Shown: positions 22,586-33,645 of the stretch, one piece after another
How the letters are laid out: every line of letters starts with the position of its first letter
How positions within the stretch are numbered: position 1 is the stretch's first letter
From: Aquilaria yunnanensis
Lineage: Eukaryota > Streptophyta > Magnoliopsida > Malvales > Thymelaeaceae
Reading direction: 5' to 3'
Length of the DNA: 64,000 nt
Assembly: GCA_039654915.1 (NCBI GenBank)
Contig: CM077594.1
Location: forward strand, 69,620,393 to 69,684,392
Position numbers and translations under genes: made by a program
Notes under the pieces: model-generated
Database searches by the model: none
Told to the model about the DNA's origin: nothing
What the model saw: only the letters and a program-made list of their open reading frames with translations

Positions 22586-23724
22586 TGTTACCACCTCACA
22601 AAATGTGAGAATTACAAGTGTGCCATAATGGCTAAAAACTATTATATTGTGTAATTCTTACCATAGTGATTGAAGTGTGGGGGTGAAAGGCATGATCAAC
22701 ACCTCCTTAAAAGTGTTCCAAGTTGGTAACTTGGTCCTCAAGAAAAGCCTTAAGGATTGATTGTTTGTCACGCAACCTATGGACTTTTTTGTAAGGTTTT
22801 GGAAATTCAGGTATTCAATTGCAAAACTGTCAAGAAAAAGACTTGGAGAATTATGGGAAGGATATGAATGGTATAATTGTGCTATTGGAGGACCATATTA
22901 CTCATGGAAGACAAGTTTGGACAAATGAAACACTAAAGGCAATAAGGCCCTAAATGTCGTAGTGTAAACCTTAAGGTGTTCAAGCTTTTGACTTAAGTCT
23001 AAGGGTGGAATTGTGGGGTTATCCCACCATGGGGGAGGCAGCCAAGACTTGATAATTAGTCAAAAATGGCTGCTGCATTTGGCTTCGATATCTTGTATAT
23101 ATGCATTGTGGTTTTTGAGTTTTAGCATCTTTGGATGCAGGTTTCAATGATGGTCACATTGCCTATTGAATCCAAGTGTTACCCTCACCAAGTTTCTCAA
23201 TGAAACTTACTCCCCTCAATTCTATCATTTTTAGGTCCAGCAAAAAGATCTCATTCAAACTAACATTTTTGGTTTGACTTTTAATCTAAAATTTCAGGTA
23301 CATGAACCTCCATATGTCTAGTTATGATCTGGAAAGTTTGGTGATTTTAGGAGCAGATTTGGTATTTTTAATGGTGGTACTTATTGTGTTGTACAGCAGC
23401 TGTCCAGCATCCTGTTTCTGGAGCCCATTGCGTTTCAGGCACTCCTATAACTTAGGGTGCATATTTAGCTAAGTTAAGACCATTTTGTAGTGAATGTAGG
23501 CATGTTCATGCAGTGTATGAAAAATGATAGAAGTATGTGAACATTTGAGTAATGTCTTGGCTATGTAAGTGATGTGGTGCAAAGCTGCGTAAGTGTGAAT
23601 GATGGGCTGCTTGCTTGTAAATTCCATTTTGGCCACATAAAGTTGTTAAAAGAAAGGGAATGTAATTCCTATGTGTAATGGACATAAACGGGATAGCTTT
23701 GGAGGATTTTCCGCTTGTGAATGA
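22586..23724 (+). repeat. 5' LTR of element B, first part, with a deletion
   Basis: It matches 47812 onward, but near 23065-23070 jumps from a position like 48290 to one like 48960, a loss of about 670 bp. The same short word (AATG) is present at both edges in the intact copy, so microhomology-mediated deletion is likely. It stops at 23724 where Tat1 is inserted. Confidence 0.85.
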
Positions 23725-25994
23725 TGATGCCCTTCAGCATCTCCTTCGTGTGTCATGGTGAAGGGGGCAGGGGCTTATGGAAATGAAGAAAGGTCCAGGA
23801 TGAACGTACTCTGATAAGATCACCTGAAAGTCATGGGAAGCAAGGGTTAGGAGGTCCCTAGAGTGTTTTTCCGTGGAGGAGCCTCCGATGCCCAAATGAG
23901 TATTTTTGGAGGTAATCAGATGATTTCAAGAGTAAAGGAGTATCATATCTCAAGTAATGTCCCCCTCCTTTTACCTGGAATAATTACCGAGTACTTATGA
24001 AGGGGCGAATAGTAATAGTTCTTCTCGTGTGGCCGACCCATATCGTGACACGTGTTCGGCGGGATGCGTTCCACGTCTTTTGGACAACAGGGGACTCCTA
24101 GCAGGGCATGAGCCTCTGGGCTAGGAGTCTAGTCAACCCGAGAGTGACGTGCTAGAGTGTGCCTGCAAACGGCGTGTCAGGGTATGGCCGGGCCGGATTA
24201 TCGGGGATGTGTTAGAGCATGGCCGGGGTGGATTATCGGGGATATGTCAGAGGCTCCTTAAATGCTTATGCCGTACTCCCGAGGTCCCCTTTGGGTAGAA
24301 GAGACCTCTTCGGAAAACTTGTCCTCCGAGGTCACTTTAGTATCGCAGGAGTATATTTCCCGAAGGTGACCTTTCTCGAAGGCACCCCCACTTTCGAGGA
24401 TGGCATACTCGTTCTCCCGAGGTTGGCACTATTGTTTCTAGGAATGGAGAAATGCCGAGGCTGCATTTCGGGAGGTCGAGCATCCTTCTTTCTGTTGGGT
24501 TTCGGAAGCCAAACAGCGCAGCGGAATTTAACCGAAACCCTCCAGGATCCAAGTGAAACGGGGTAAACCGGGTGTTCAAAAATTTCATACCTAATTTTCG
24601 GTTGAGATCTCTCACTCAACTGTAGAGTCGAATCACAAAACCTGAACAGTTGACGTGTTCAGGCTCTCTATGGTATCCACACGAGCCTCTCGGGATCACC
24701 ACGCTTCCACCACGTCCTGGCAGATGCGTTTCTCTTGCGCTCGCAGTGCTAGCTTGCGTCCTCCAAGGAATTCCAAGAGAAGAGTGTGGTTGTCCTTTTG
24801 CGAGGCTAGGGCAAGGAGACCTGCGAATTTCTCACTTAAAAGTTGTATTTATAGTGAGACTCAACTTCCAGGCCTAATGGGTTTCAAAGACCTAATCCAG
24901 TTAGGATTTAATTTCGGGCTTAATAATGGCTCAACTCCTTGGCCCATTATTAATACGAAATTAAAGTGAAACCATAACCCAAATAATTAGCCCATGCACT
25001 CTAATGATCCAAATAGCTCTATGTGTGCGACCCAATAGGCTCTTGCCATGTTGGCAATGATCATAAATCACATTTATGATCATAAGCAATGAGTGGTGTC
25101 TAGCAACACATCATTGCTACCCAAGTGACAAGATTGTCGGTGAATCGACTAAACCTTTATGCTCATCACCGATATATGCCATTGTCCCTTTGTCCAAGAT
25201 ATCAAGACTAAGAACGAGACATGGAATGTGTCACTCTCGTATAGCCTAATCTTTGGTTTCTTGATTACCGAGTAGACCAAATTAAACTGACGACATTGAT
25301 ATCATATATCAACTCATCAGAGCATGGCCATGCATTTTCTAAGTCTCACTCTATCAAGGGGCCCAAAGATATCACTCCCGTTACATAGGAGGGACAAATC
25401 CCATCTTGATCATACAAATCCCTCCGCATGATATGTGACATACCCAATGACCTCCTTCAAGTTCACTCAGTTACGAGCAACAAAGGAAAGTATCAAAGTA
25501 TGTGACTCATATGTAGGGAACCTTGCTGATCTTAGGTCGAAGGACTACATATACCATGATCACTATGAGAATCACTTATGACACTCATATAACGATCCAT
25601 GAAGTGTTCTCATGGTGGGTCGGTCCAGTACACAAGTTCTCCAACTTGTACCCATATGTAGACTACATATCTCATATTAGTCTCCACATATGCTACTCAT
25701 TATGTAGTATTGCAACCCGCTCCACAATAATACTAGACTAGGGACGTTTAAGAATATCATTATTCTAGGGTTACAATTATGTTTATTACGTTACGCAGAA
25801 ACAAAACAACAAACAAAATTGCTGGATTAATGCCTCAATAAAATATCATGACTCAATGTGCAAAAATACAATCATCTCATGATTGGCTTTTTGGGCACAA
25901 TATTAACACTTTCCATGGCAGGTGGTTTCCCTTCCGAGGTTGGTGCTTTGTCCGAGCCAGTGGGTTCGAAGGGTGATCGGTACCTTGGCTATCA
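23725..25994 (-). repeat. 3' LTR of Tat1, interrupted by a family-C solo LTR
   Basis: 849 bp of LTR sequence plus a 1416-bp solo LTR and its 5-bp duplication. It pairs with 35021-35869, and the two differ mainly by transitions. On the minus strand it begins TGATAGCC after the polypurine tract CGAGAGGGGGCATG (25995-26008). Confidence 0.9.
24493..25908 (-). mobile_element. Solo LTR, family C, copy 3 (1416 bp)
   Basis: Inserted in the left Tat1 LTR with a perfect duplication CTTTC (24488-24492 and 25909-25913). It starts TGTTGGGTTTCGG and ends TATTAACA on the plus strand. The TATA box on the minus strand is at 24846-24853. It has exactly the length of copy 1. The uninterrupted target is seen in the other Tat1 LTR near 35785. 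Confidence 0.93.
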
Positions 25995-26008
25995 CATGCC
26001 CCCTCTCG

Positions 26009-26725
26009 GGAAGTTGAAGCGGAGACTTCGGCTTTATGATTTTGGGAAGGCGTCTTTACCGAACTCGTGGTTGGAGCTCTACCCAAGAAGTTGCTGTTTT
26101 TCATAAAGCGTTCCTTCATAGCCGAGGTACCCTTCCCTAGTTCTTTCTGCAACCTCAAGGCGCGTACAGCTTTTGCTTTTGCTTTCTTCTGCTGCAGGTT
26201 CATGAACCGTTGTATCCTTTGGTCAAACATGTCAGTTATGGATAAGCGTGCCTGGGTTTTCGCAATGTTAGAGGGGCGTGCCCTAGTTCTTCGTGTTGGA
26301 AGACACGTGGCCGCCAGTGGATGGCGGGATAGTTACGTCGGTCATACTAATTGCGTCTCTTCACCATTGAGGAGGTATAATGAGTCTGCTGCGCTTCTGA
26401 GGGATAATAATGACGACATTTTGCTTACCCTCTTTGGTCTATATAAGCGCCTTTCGCCTCATTTCTTGCCTCACTCTTTGCTTTTGCTATCATCTGCTCT
26501 AGAGCCTTTTCTTGCCTTTCTCCTTCTTTTCGACGCCGGTTTCTGCGACGAAGCGAGTTCCGGAAATTTTCACTGCGGCGTTCAGTAATTTTTTATTTTC
26601 AGCAAAACCTCTGGTGGGTGCTCCCTTCTGGAATTTCTTTTCTCTTCTTTCTTTCGAGGTCATTTTTCCGAGGTCTCTTTGTTTCGTTACCTTTCCGGAG
26701 TCTTCCTTCTTTTCTTTTGTGAAAA
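26009..26725 (+). promoter_or_regulatory. Promoter and 5' leader of the Tat1 antisense gene
   Basis: Between the polypurine tract and the antisense ATG, no reading frame matches a known protein. On the plus strand there is a G-box core CACGTG at 26304-26309 within GACACGTGGC and a TATATAAG box at 26440-26447, 286 bp before the ATG. Tat2 has both at matching places (39981-39986, 40097-40104, 283 bp to its ATG), although the surrounding sequence has diverged. A pyrimidine-rich leader follows in both. A plant RNA polymerase II promoter is inferred, and transcription is not shown. Confidence 0.6.
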
Positions 26726-29195
26726 ATGTCTGATCCGACCCCGTTGAATCTGACGCCGTTGCTGACTGTCCGACCTCTCCCCGAGAGCTTTCTTCCTCTC
26801 GAATCTCATCCTTGTACTACCACTCCGTAGAAGGTGAGGAAGTGGATGCCTAAGTATTACCTTCCTTCTTATCTCGTCCCGAGGTTGCCCATCCCGGGCA
26901 CCTACGGCTTTATGTCAGGTTTGCATGAGGTTACCATTTACTGATCACAATTGAAAGCCGGTCTTCGGTACCCTCCTCACCGCGTAATCTGTGAATTTTA
27001 CGAATTCCACGGGATCGTCGTGAACCAACTTCCCCCAAATTCTTACTCATACTTCAATTCTTTTCTTTGCATGCGTGTGGTATTTAAGGTAAAGCCTCAC
27101 TTTCTTTTCTTCATGTAGTACTACAAACTCCACCCGGTCCCGAAGGGCAGCTTTTATTTCCTGCTTCCCCGAGGGTCCGGGAGCAAAAAGTTTACCTTCA
27201 CCTTTGACAACAAGAACAGCTGGCGAGGGTGGCAGAAGAAGTTTTTCTTCCTACCGGTCACCGAGCTTTGGCATCACATCCCCACCAGATGGGCTTTGCG
27301 GACCTTTTAGATGGACGTTGTTGACCCCTGGAAACTTCTGACTTCGGAGCTGGCTATTGAGTGTGATCAATTTGATAGGCTCATCTGGGCCGTGCCAGAC
27401 TGGCACCTCGAGGTCCCTCCGTGTTCATTATACCCTTTTCCCCTCAAGTGGGATCTCATGACTGAGGAGGTCCTTCAGGAGATGGGAGTAGTGAACGCGC
27501 ACAAGAGTGATCCCGGGATGCCCGTGCCCATTCTTCCGGGAAAAAAGGCTTGGATAGTCATGCTCCTTCGGGGCAAGATCACATATGAGTATTTTGCCGA
27601 GAGTAAGTCCCTTTCCTGGTTTTGATACCTTTTTTCCTTTTGGACTTACGCTGATACTTTTTCCTTTTGCAGAGATTTTTACAAGTCGCTCTTCGTCGGA
27701 CAGGTCGAGAGGGGGGAGCAGACGCGCAAGAAGGCGCCTGTAAGAGGAAGAAGTCGATCGGCAGCGGGCCTTCTAGGGCCAAGAAGTCTAGGGCTGTTAC
27801 TCCCCCTCCCGAAGTCGTTGTTGAGGTGCAGGATCAATCTCCTGCTCTTCCTTCAACGCCGGCAGACCTTCCTTCGGACCCTGCCCTTTTTGGGGCAACA
27901 CTGAGCCCCATTCTTCCCACTGAGCCTTCTTCCGAGCAAAGACTTGCTCAGGAACTTGAAGAGAGCAGAAGAAGGAAGGGGAAGAACATTCCTGGTGTAG
28001 TCTGGGAGGGTGAGTTTGAAGATGACGTCGCCGAAGTTCTACCAGGTTGGTTCCTTAGCCATTCTCCTGCAAGCCTTAGTATTTTTCGTATCTACAATTT
28101 TTTGGATGAATGGCTAAGGGATGATGTACTGACAGAACTTCGACGTAAACTTGCAGAGGATATGCCTGTGGCACCCTAGATGCACACTCACGCCCGGCGA
28201 AGGGCTCTTCGGGACAAGCGGATCCCTCTCAGCAAGGTGCCGAGGGAGCCCTTCTGGATGTTCACAGAGGACATGAACTTGTTCTCTGAGGATAGCCAGT
28301 TGATGGCTCCTCAAATGGCGACGGGGGTGATGACAGGGGCCACCTTTCAGTCGCCCATTACCGAATGTCCCAATGAGGAGATCCTCGCGGCAAGGATGAC
28401 CGAGCACGCCGCCCAGGTAGTTCTCTCCCCTTTGTTTACTTAGAGTTTTTCCTTCTAAGTTTCCATCATTCTTTTGATACTCATTTGGGGCCTTCTTTTT
28501 TGCAGCTTTTGGCATACAGTGTGTATTTCCGCACTTGGGCATCGAAGCAAACAGCGGCCCGTTCTCGGTTCGAAGATTCTTTGAACAAAATGAAGGAGGT
28601 TTGTGCCAGGCACGTCCTCAAATATGATGAGCTCAAGATTGTGAAGGAGGACATTGTGAATCTTCGGGTCAAACTCGCGACGAGCAAGTAGGAACTTCTT
28701 CTTGATTTTTCGGCCAAGGTCGAGGACCGTGGCTCAAAGTGTGCAGTTCTTTCTTCAGAGAACGAGGCCCTTCGGAAGGAAAATGCTCAAGAGTGTGAGA
28801 ACCTGATGAAGGCGCTCGCTTTGAATGCCGTGCTCGAGGCTAAGATTGAATCTCTGAAGAAGGGGGCCAAGAGCAAGAGAAATAAGAAGCTGGAGGAAAA
28901 GATCGCCAAGCTTAAGACTGAACTGGATGCTCTTAGTACTGAGAAGGACAAGTCTAGGCGAATGGCGAAGATGGCTTTCCAAGATGGCTTATGCCTCGTG
29001 CGCCACCAGGTCCTTGCTCGGCACCCTGAGCTCGACCTTTCCTACCTGTCCGCTCTGGATTTTCCCGAGGGGCCCCAGGAGGTATGGTCAAAGCCAGATT
29101 TTCTCAATCTTCCTCAAGCTAAGCCGGTGCCTCCGATTGAGCCTACTGACGATAATGATGATGATGAGACATCGGATGTCCCAACTCAGCCATAG
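26726..29195 (+). pseudogene. Antisense gene of Tat1: four exons, coiled-coil protein
   Basis: Exons 26726-27602, 27673-28045, 28157-28416 and 28506-29195. Introns of 70, 111 and 89 bp start GTAAGT, GTTGGT and GTAGTT and end in CAG. Exon 1 encodes a conserved domain: YYLPSYL, a FYEFHGIVVNQLPPNS motif, PRGSGSKKF, LKWDLMTEEVLQEMGVV. Exon 2 is basic (KRKKSIGSGPSRAKKSR, a possible nuclear signal) then proline-rich. Exon 3 has HARRRALRDKRIP, EPFWMF and MAPQMATGV. Exon 4 is a coiled coil rich in lysine, glutamate and leucine, ending KMAFQDGLCLVRHQVLARHP and an acidic tail. All blocks recur in Tat2. This copy has stops at 26828, 26942, 27116, 27308, 28174 and 28689, and frameshifts near 27675-27740. 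Antisense ORFs at this place are known in Tat elements such as Grande. Function is unknown. Confidence 0.75.
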
Positions 29196-29521
29196 GCTTC
29201 TTCTTATTTTCTTGTACTCCAGCTTGCTTGTACATCTTTGGTTTAGAATTTTTTAATGAAGATTCTTTCTCGAATCTCCATTCGTTCTAATGACTAGGAT
29301 TCTTCAGAAGTAATTCTAAGCACGCACTTTCGGCAAATTGTTCGCTCTTACTTCTTCGGGAAGAGTACTTTTAGAATTTTTCCTAATCTCTGCCAAGTTT
29401 ATACTCCATCCAGGGGTTAGTTCCGGAAGGAGAGCCATTAAGGAACTATGGCGACAACATTAGGCTTGTGTCTTTCTTGATGACTGCGGGGAAGAGAAAC
29501 TACAATCTTTCTGAAAAAGTT
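29196..29521 (+). other. 3' flank of the Tat1 antisense gene, abutting the integrase end
   Basis: After the stop the plus strand has TTGTAC elements and TTTTAATGAA at 29251-29260, resembling a plant polyadenylation region. Tat2 has a matching AATGAA at 42933-42938. The two convergent genes (antisense gene and integrase) thus end about 330 bp apart. Nothing else is recognised. Confidence 0.4.
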
Positions 29522-30681
29522 CTAAGTATAGAATTTCTTTAGGGCATCCAAATGCCAGGTATTTTTCAGTTCTCCCCCTTCGGTGTCGCTGAGCTTGTAT
29601 ACTCCCTTTCGGACCTCGTCTAGGACCAAGTAAGGTCCTTTCCAATTTGGCCGAAGTACCCCGTGGGACGGTTTTCGAGGTTCAAACTCGGCCTTTCGGA
29701 GGACGAGGCCTCCTTTCCTTATTCTTTAGGCCTAGCATGCAAGTTTGCGGCTATGGCCACTCTTTGTTGAAATGCCTTTTTTCTGAGCTCGGCCATCTCT
29801 CTGTGCTCATCTACTAGGTCGAGCTTGGTTCTCAATTCGAGGTCGTTTCCTCCTTCGTCGAACACCTGTATTCTAATTGATGGCCGTACTACCTCCACAG
29901 GGATAATAGCCTCTGTGCCAAAGATGAACGAAAAAGGTGTTTCACCCGTTGCCCTTCGGGGCGTTGTCCGATAGCTCCACAGCACACTAGGAAGTTCTCC
30001 TGGCCATTTTCCTTTTGCCTCCCCCAATCTTTTTTTCAGACCATCTTTTATGGCCTTGTTAGACACCTCTACCTGTCCGTTGCTCTGGGGATGAGCTACG
30101 GGGGTGAAGTGCATCGTTATTCCGACGTTGGTGATGAATTCCTGGAACCCTTTGTCAATAAACTAGGAACCATTATCGGCGACTATCACCCTCGGTATGC
30201 CAAACCTGCATATAATTCCTTTCCAGACAAATTGTTGTATATCCTTTGCTATGATAGTTACTAGGGGCTCTACCTCTACCCACTTGGTGAAGTAGTCCAC
30301 TACGACCACACAGAATTCTACTCCTCCGGGTACTGTCGGGAGTGGGTGGATGAGGTCAATGCCCCATACTGCAAAGGGACAGGGGTAGTCAGTCGAGTTT
30401 ATTAATTCCGAGGGCAATCTTTGAACTTTTGCGTGTCTCTGGCAACTGTCACATTTTTGGACGAACTGTCTTGCGTCCTTTCTTAACGTGGACCAAAAAT
30501 ACCCTTGGCGAAGTATCACTCCTACCAAGGCGTCAGTCCTGATGTGGGCACTACAGATTCGCTCGTGGACTTCCTCGAGAATTGCCCGAGTGTCCTTTTC
30601 ACCAATACATCTTTGCAATGGACTTGCATATCCCTGTCGATATAGTTCTTCCCCTATCAAGAAGTATCGTCCGGAACGTCT
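29522..30681 (-). pseudogene. Tat1 integrase
   Basis: Minus strand after an in-frame TGA at 30682. The zinc finger appears as HERICSAHIRTDALVG with CDSCQRHAKV (H-H-C-C). The core shows FAVWGIDLIHP (first aspartate), FGIPRVIVADNGS (second) and HPQSNGQVEVSNKAI (glutamate). A TAG at 30163-30165 replaces the glutamine that normally follows ADNGS. Near 29730 a one-base frameshift moves the C-terminal domain (LRPNWKGPYLVLDEVRKGVYKL) into another frame, which ends at a TAG at 29522-29524. The domain order is complete, but the gene is inactive. Confidence 0.88.
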
Positions 30682-31515
30682 TCACACTTTTGCTGCTTCA
30701 CGAGGGTCTTGGGGAAGCTCCGAGGTTGTAAGATACCTCTTTATAGGATTTTCCCATCCTTCCTCCGAGGTTGTTGTGCTCATTACCGCATTGTTGGGGT
30801 GACTCAGTATTTCTGTGAAGTTTTTTGACTTCGCCAGACTATCTGCCTCGGTGTTGCTTCGTCGAGGCACATTTTCAATATGCACTGTGTCGAATTCCTG
30901 GATGAGCTTTGACATGAGCTCGTGGTATTTTGCCAAAGTTGGATCTTTTGCACTGTAGTCGCCTGCCATCTGTCGGACCACCAACTGAGAATCACTGTGG
31001 GCTTTTAGGTTTCTCACAGCAATCTTTCTAGCAAGGCGTAACCCTGCTATGAGAGCCTCGTACTCTGCCGCGTTGTTGGTGACACTAAACCCAAATTTGA
31101 TAGCTTTCATTACTTCCATGCCTTCGTGGCCGTGAATGACTACCCTAGCTCCCTGATGTTCAAAGCCGGAGGCCCCGTCTACGAACAGAGTCCATTCTGG
31201 CTCACTTTTGCCAAGGTCAAACTGATCATTCTCGGTGAAAGGTACTTCGGTAATGAAGTCTGCCAAGGCTTGGGCTTTTCTTGCTTTCCTTGCTTCATAA
31301 GTGATATCGTACTTACCGAGCTCTATGCACCACTTGGAAAGCCTTCCCGAACGCTCTACCCTCTTCATGACATCCTGAAGGGGTAGATTACTTCGAACAA
31401 TGATGGGATGAGCCTGAAAATATGGACAAAGTCTCCTACTTGCTAGTACTAAGGCATAGATAGCTTTTTGTAGTAAGGGGTACCTGATTTCGGCTCCTTG
31501 CAGAGATTTGCTCAC
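30682..31515 (-). pseudogene. Tat1 tandem RNase H domains
   Basis: The first part (SKSLQGAEIRYPLLQKAIYA, then DITYEARKARKAQALADFI) is the end of the gypsy-type RNase H. The second is an archaeal-type RNase H: EWTLFVDGASG with the first catalytic aspartate, FSVTNNAAEYEALIAGL with the glutamate, LKAHSDSQLVVRQM with the next aspartate, NTEADSLAK. A second RNase H of this kind is a hallmark of the Tat lineage. The frame is open for 277 codons between TAG 31516-31518 and TGA 30682-30684, and it stays in register with RT before it and integrase after it. Confidence 0.88.
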
Positions 31516-32784
31516 CTAATACACTAGCCATTGCACCGCTCCTTCTTCCTTTACGAGGACCGAGCTCAGCACTTTTTCAGCAATAGCAAGGTATAGCACA
31601 AGGGGTTCTCCCTCTCAAGGTTGCCGAAGAGTGGGTAGTTGGGCCAGATAAACTTTGAGCTCTTCCCAGGCCTTCTGGCAATCCTCGTTCCAAGGATGAT
31701 CGTTGTTTTTAAGGTTGTCACTATTTTTTACTGCCTTAGTGAGTACCTTAAAGAATGCTCGGCAGCGATCTCCATACCTGGAGATCAACCTGCTAAGGGA
31801 GGTTATTCTACTAGTAAGCCTTTGCACATCTTTTGTTGTAACAGGACTTCGGAATTCAAGCAGAGCTTTGACTTTTTCTGGGTTGGCATCGATACCCCTT
31901 TCCGATACCATAAATCCGAGGAACTTTCCCGAACTTACACCAAAGACACACTTCTCAGGATTGAGAGGAATTCCAAGTGCTCTAAGTTGGTGGAAAGTTA
32001 CCTCCAAGTCGGCAATGTGGCTGCCGGGCAATCTGCTTTTGACTATCATGTCATCCATGTAGACTTCCATGTTTCTCCCTATTTGACTGCTGAAGACCTT
32101 GTTCATCAGCCTCTGGTAGGTAGCTCCTGCATTTTTAAGCCCGAAGGGTATTCTGACGTAATAATACATACCGACTTCGGTGATGAAGGCGGTTTTTTCC
32201 TCATCCTCGGGGTTCAACCTAACTTGGTGATACCCACTGAAAGCATCTAGGAAGCTCAGGAGTCGATATTCAGCGGTCGAGTCCACCAGTTGATCTATCG
32301 GCGGGAGAGGATATGAATCTTTAGGACAAGCATCATTTACATTTCGGAAGTCGATGCACATTCGGAGCTTGTTGCTCCCTTCTTTCGTGGCGATGACTAC
32401 ATTGTTTAGCCACTCGGGGTATTTGACTTCCCTGATTACACCTACGTCTAACAGGTGTTGGACTTCAGTTTTGACGAAGTTGTTTTTGTGCACCGAGAGG
32501 CTTCGCTTCTTTTGGCGGAACGGTTTTGCCTCTGGATTTACTTTGAGGCTATGTTGTATTATGCGAGGGTCTACCCCAAGCATGTCTTTCGGCGAGTAGG
32601 CGAATAGTTCTTTATTCATTAGTAGGAAGGATACAAGCTTTTCCTTGTCTCCTTTGGCCATTTTTTTCCCTATTCGGGTGTTTCGGCCTAGGACAGGCTC
32701 TATCTCTTCCATTTCCACTTTCTCGGGATCCTCTATTCCTTGTTCTTCTAACTCTTGAGTGGGCTGAGCCTTCGTTTCTGTAGT
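31516..32784 (-). pseudogene. Tat1 reverse transcriptase
   Basis: A 367-codon open stretch holds the RT motifs: GVIREVKYPEWLNNVVIATK, MCIDFRNVNDACPKDSYPLP, LLSFLDAFSGYHQ (first aspartate), IPFGLKNAGATYQRLMNKVF, and EVYMDDMIVKS with the YMDD active site, then LGFMVSERGIDANPEKV. The active site is intact. A TGA at 31615-31617 interrupts the RT-RNase H connection. A TAG at 32785-32787 separates it from protease, both in frame. The enzyme copies element RNA to cDNA in the cytoplasmic particle. Confidence 0.9.
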
Positions 32785-33645
32785 CTACGCACAATTCATC
32801 GCTGGGGATTTTTTTGCCTTTACAAACACCTTTCGCACCTCCCCCTGGTCGATGAAGATCTCAGCATCTCCATCCTTGGTGGTGAAGGTGACAGTTAGGT
32901 ACTTCACATTCGGGCGAATGTGGAGGTTTCCTTGCGTTTGCCTTCCAAGAATGGCGTTATATGATGAAGGGACATCGATGATGATGAACCTTGTTATTAC
33001 GGAGGCAAACAGCTTCTTTCTGTTGCTTGCTGAAGTTCCCTTCAACATCAGAGGAAGATCTACCCATCCGAGGACGGGAAGTTCAGATGGCCCCACTCCA
33101 AAAGTAGGGGAAGTGACGGATCTAAGGTCGCTTCTCGATATCCCCAAGTTTGGTAGCAGGTGTGAGAATAGGACATCTGCGCTTGAGCCATCGTCAAGTA
33201 GTACTCTCTTGACCTCCCAGCTTTCTATCCTTGCCATAATCAGCAAAGGATCGTTATGGAGAAAAATGACGGTGGATCCGTCCTTTCGGGTGAGCTTCTT
33301 TGATGGATTCCCATACTCCATTACCGAAATCTCTCTGGCTTTTCTTTTCCTTTCCGCCGACGGCAGCCCTGTGGTGATCATTTGTATTACTCCTGCCGGG
33401 GGTGGGGGACGCCTTTTCGGACTTCGGTTTCGACGCCTGTCAAAGTCGTACTCTTCATCCTCTACCTTTCCTTCTTCTTCCCTCTTTCCCTTCGGGTAGG
33501 GAATGCGCAGGTAATGCCGTAGTTGTCCTTGCTTTATCAGCATCTCTATGTACTTGCTCAGTTGGAAGCAATCTTCGGTATCATGCCCGTGGTCTCGATG
33601 GAATTGGCAGAATTTTCTCATATTCTTCTTGTTGTCTGAGGTCAT
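32785..33645 (-). pseudogene. Tat1 gag C-terminus and protease
   Basis: Open for 286 codons. The first third holds a zinc-finger-like motif, CQFHRDHGHDTEDC, typical of Tat gag, and a basic stretch (RRRNRSPKRRPPPP). The aspartic protease follows, with VLLDDGSSADVLF (D-D-G form of the active site usual for Tat) near residue 150 and YNAILGRQT at the second conserved block. It ends at TAG 32785-32787, a glutamine position by frame context. It reads straight on from gag. Confidence 0.88.

Noticed and set aside
27089..27118. A fourth intron (30 bp, GT...AG) in the antisense genes.
   Set aside because: It is far below the usual minimum for plant introns. It is kept as an open question in the findings, not as an annotated intron.
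31639..32250. 203-codon frame on the plus strand.
   Set aside because: It lies exactly opposite the Tat1 reverse transcriptase, whose motifs are clear. It is a shadow frame and, unlike the antisense gene, has no splice or promoter structure.
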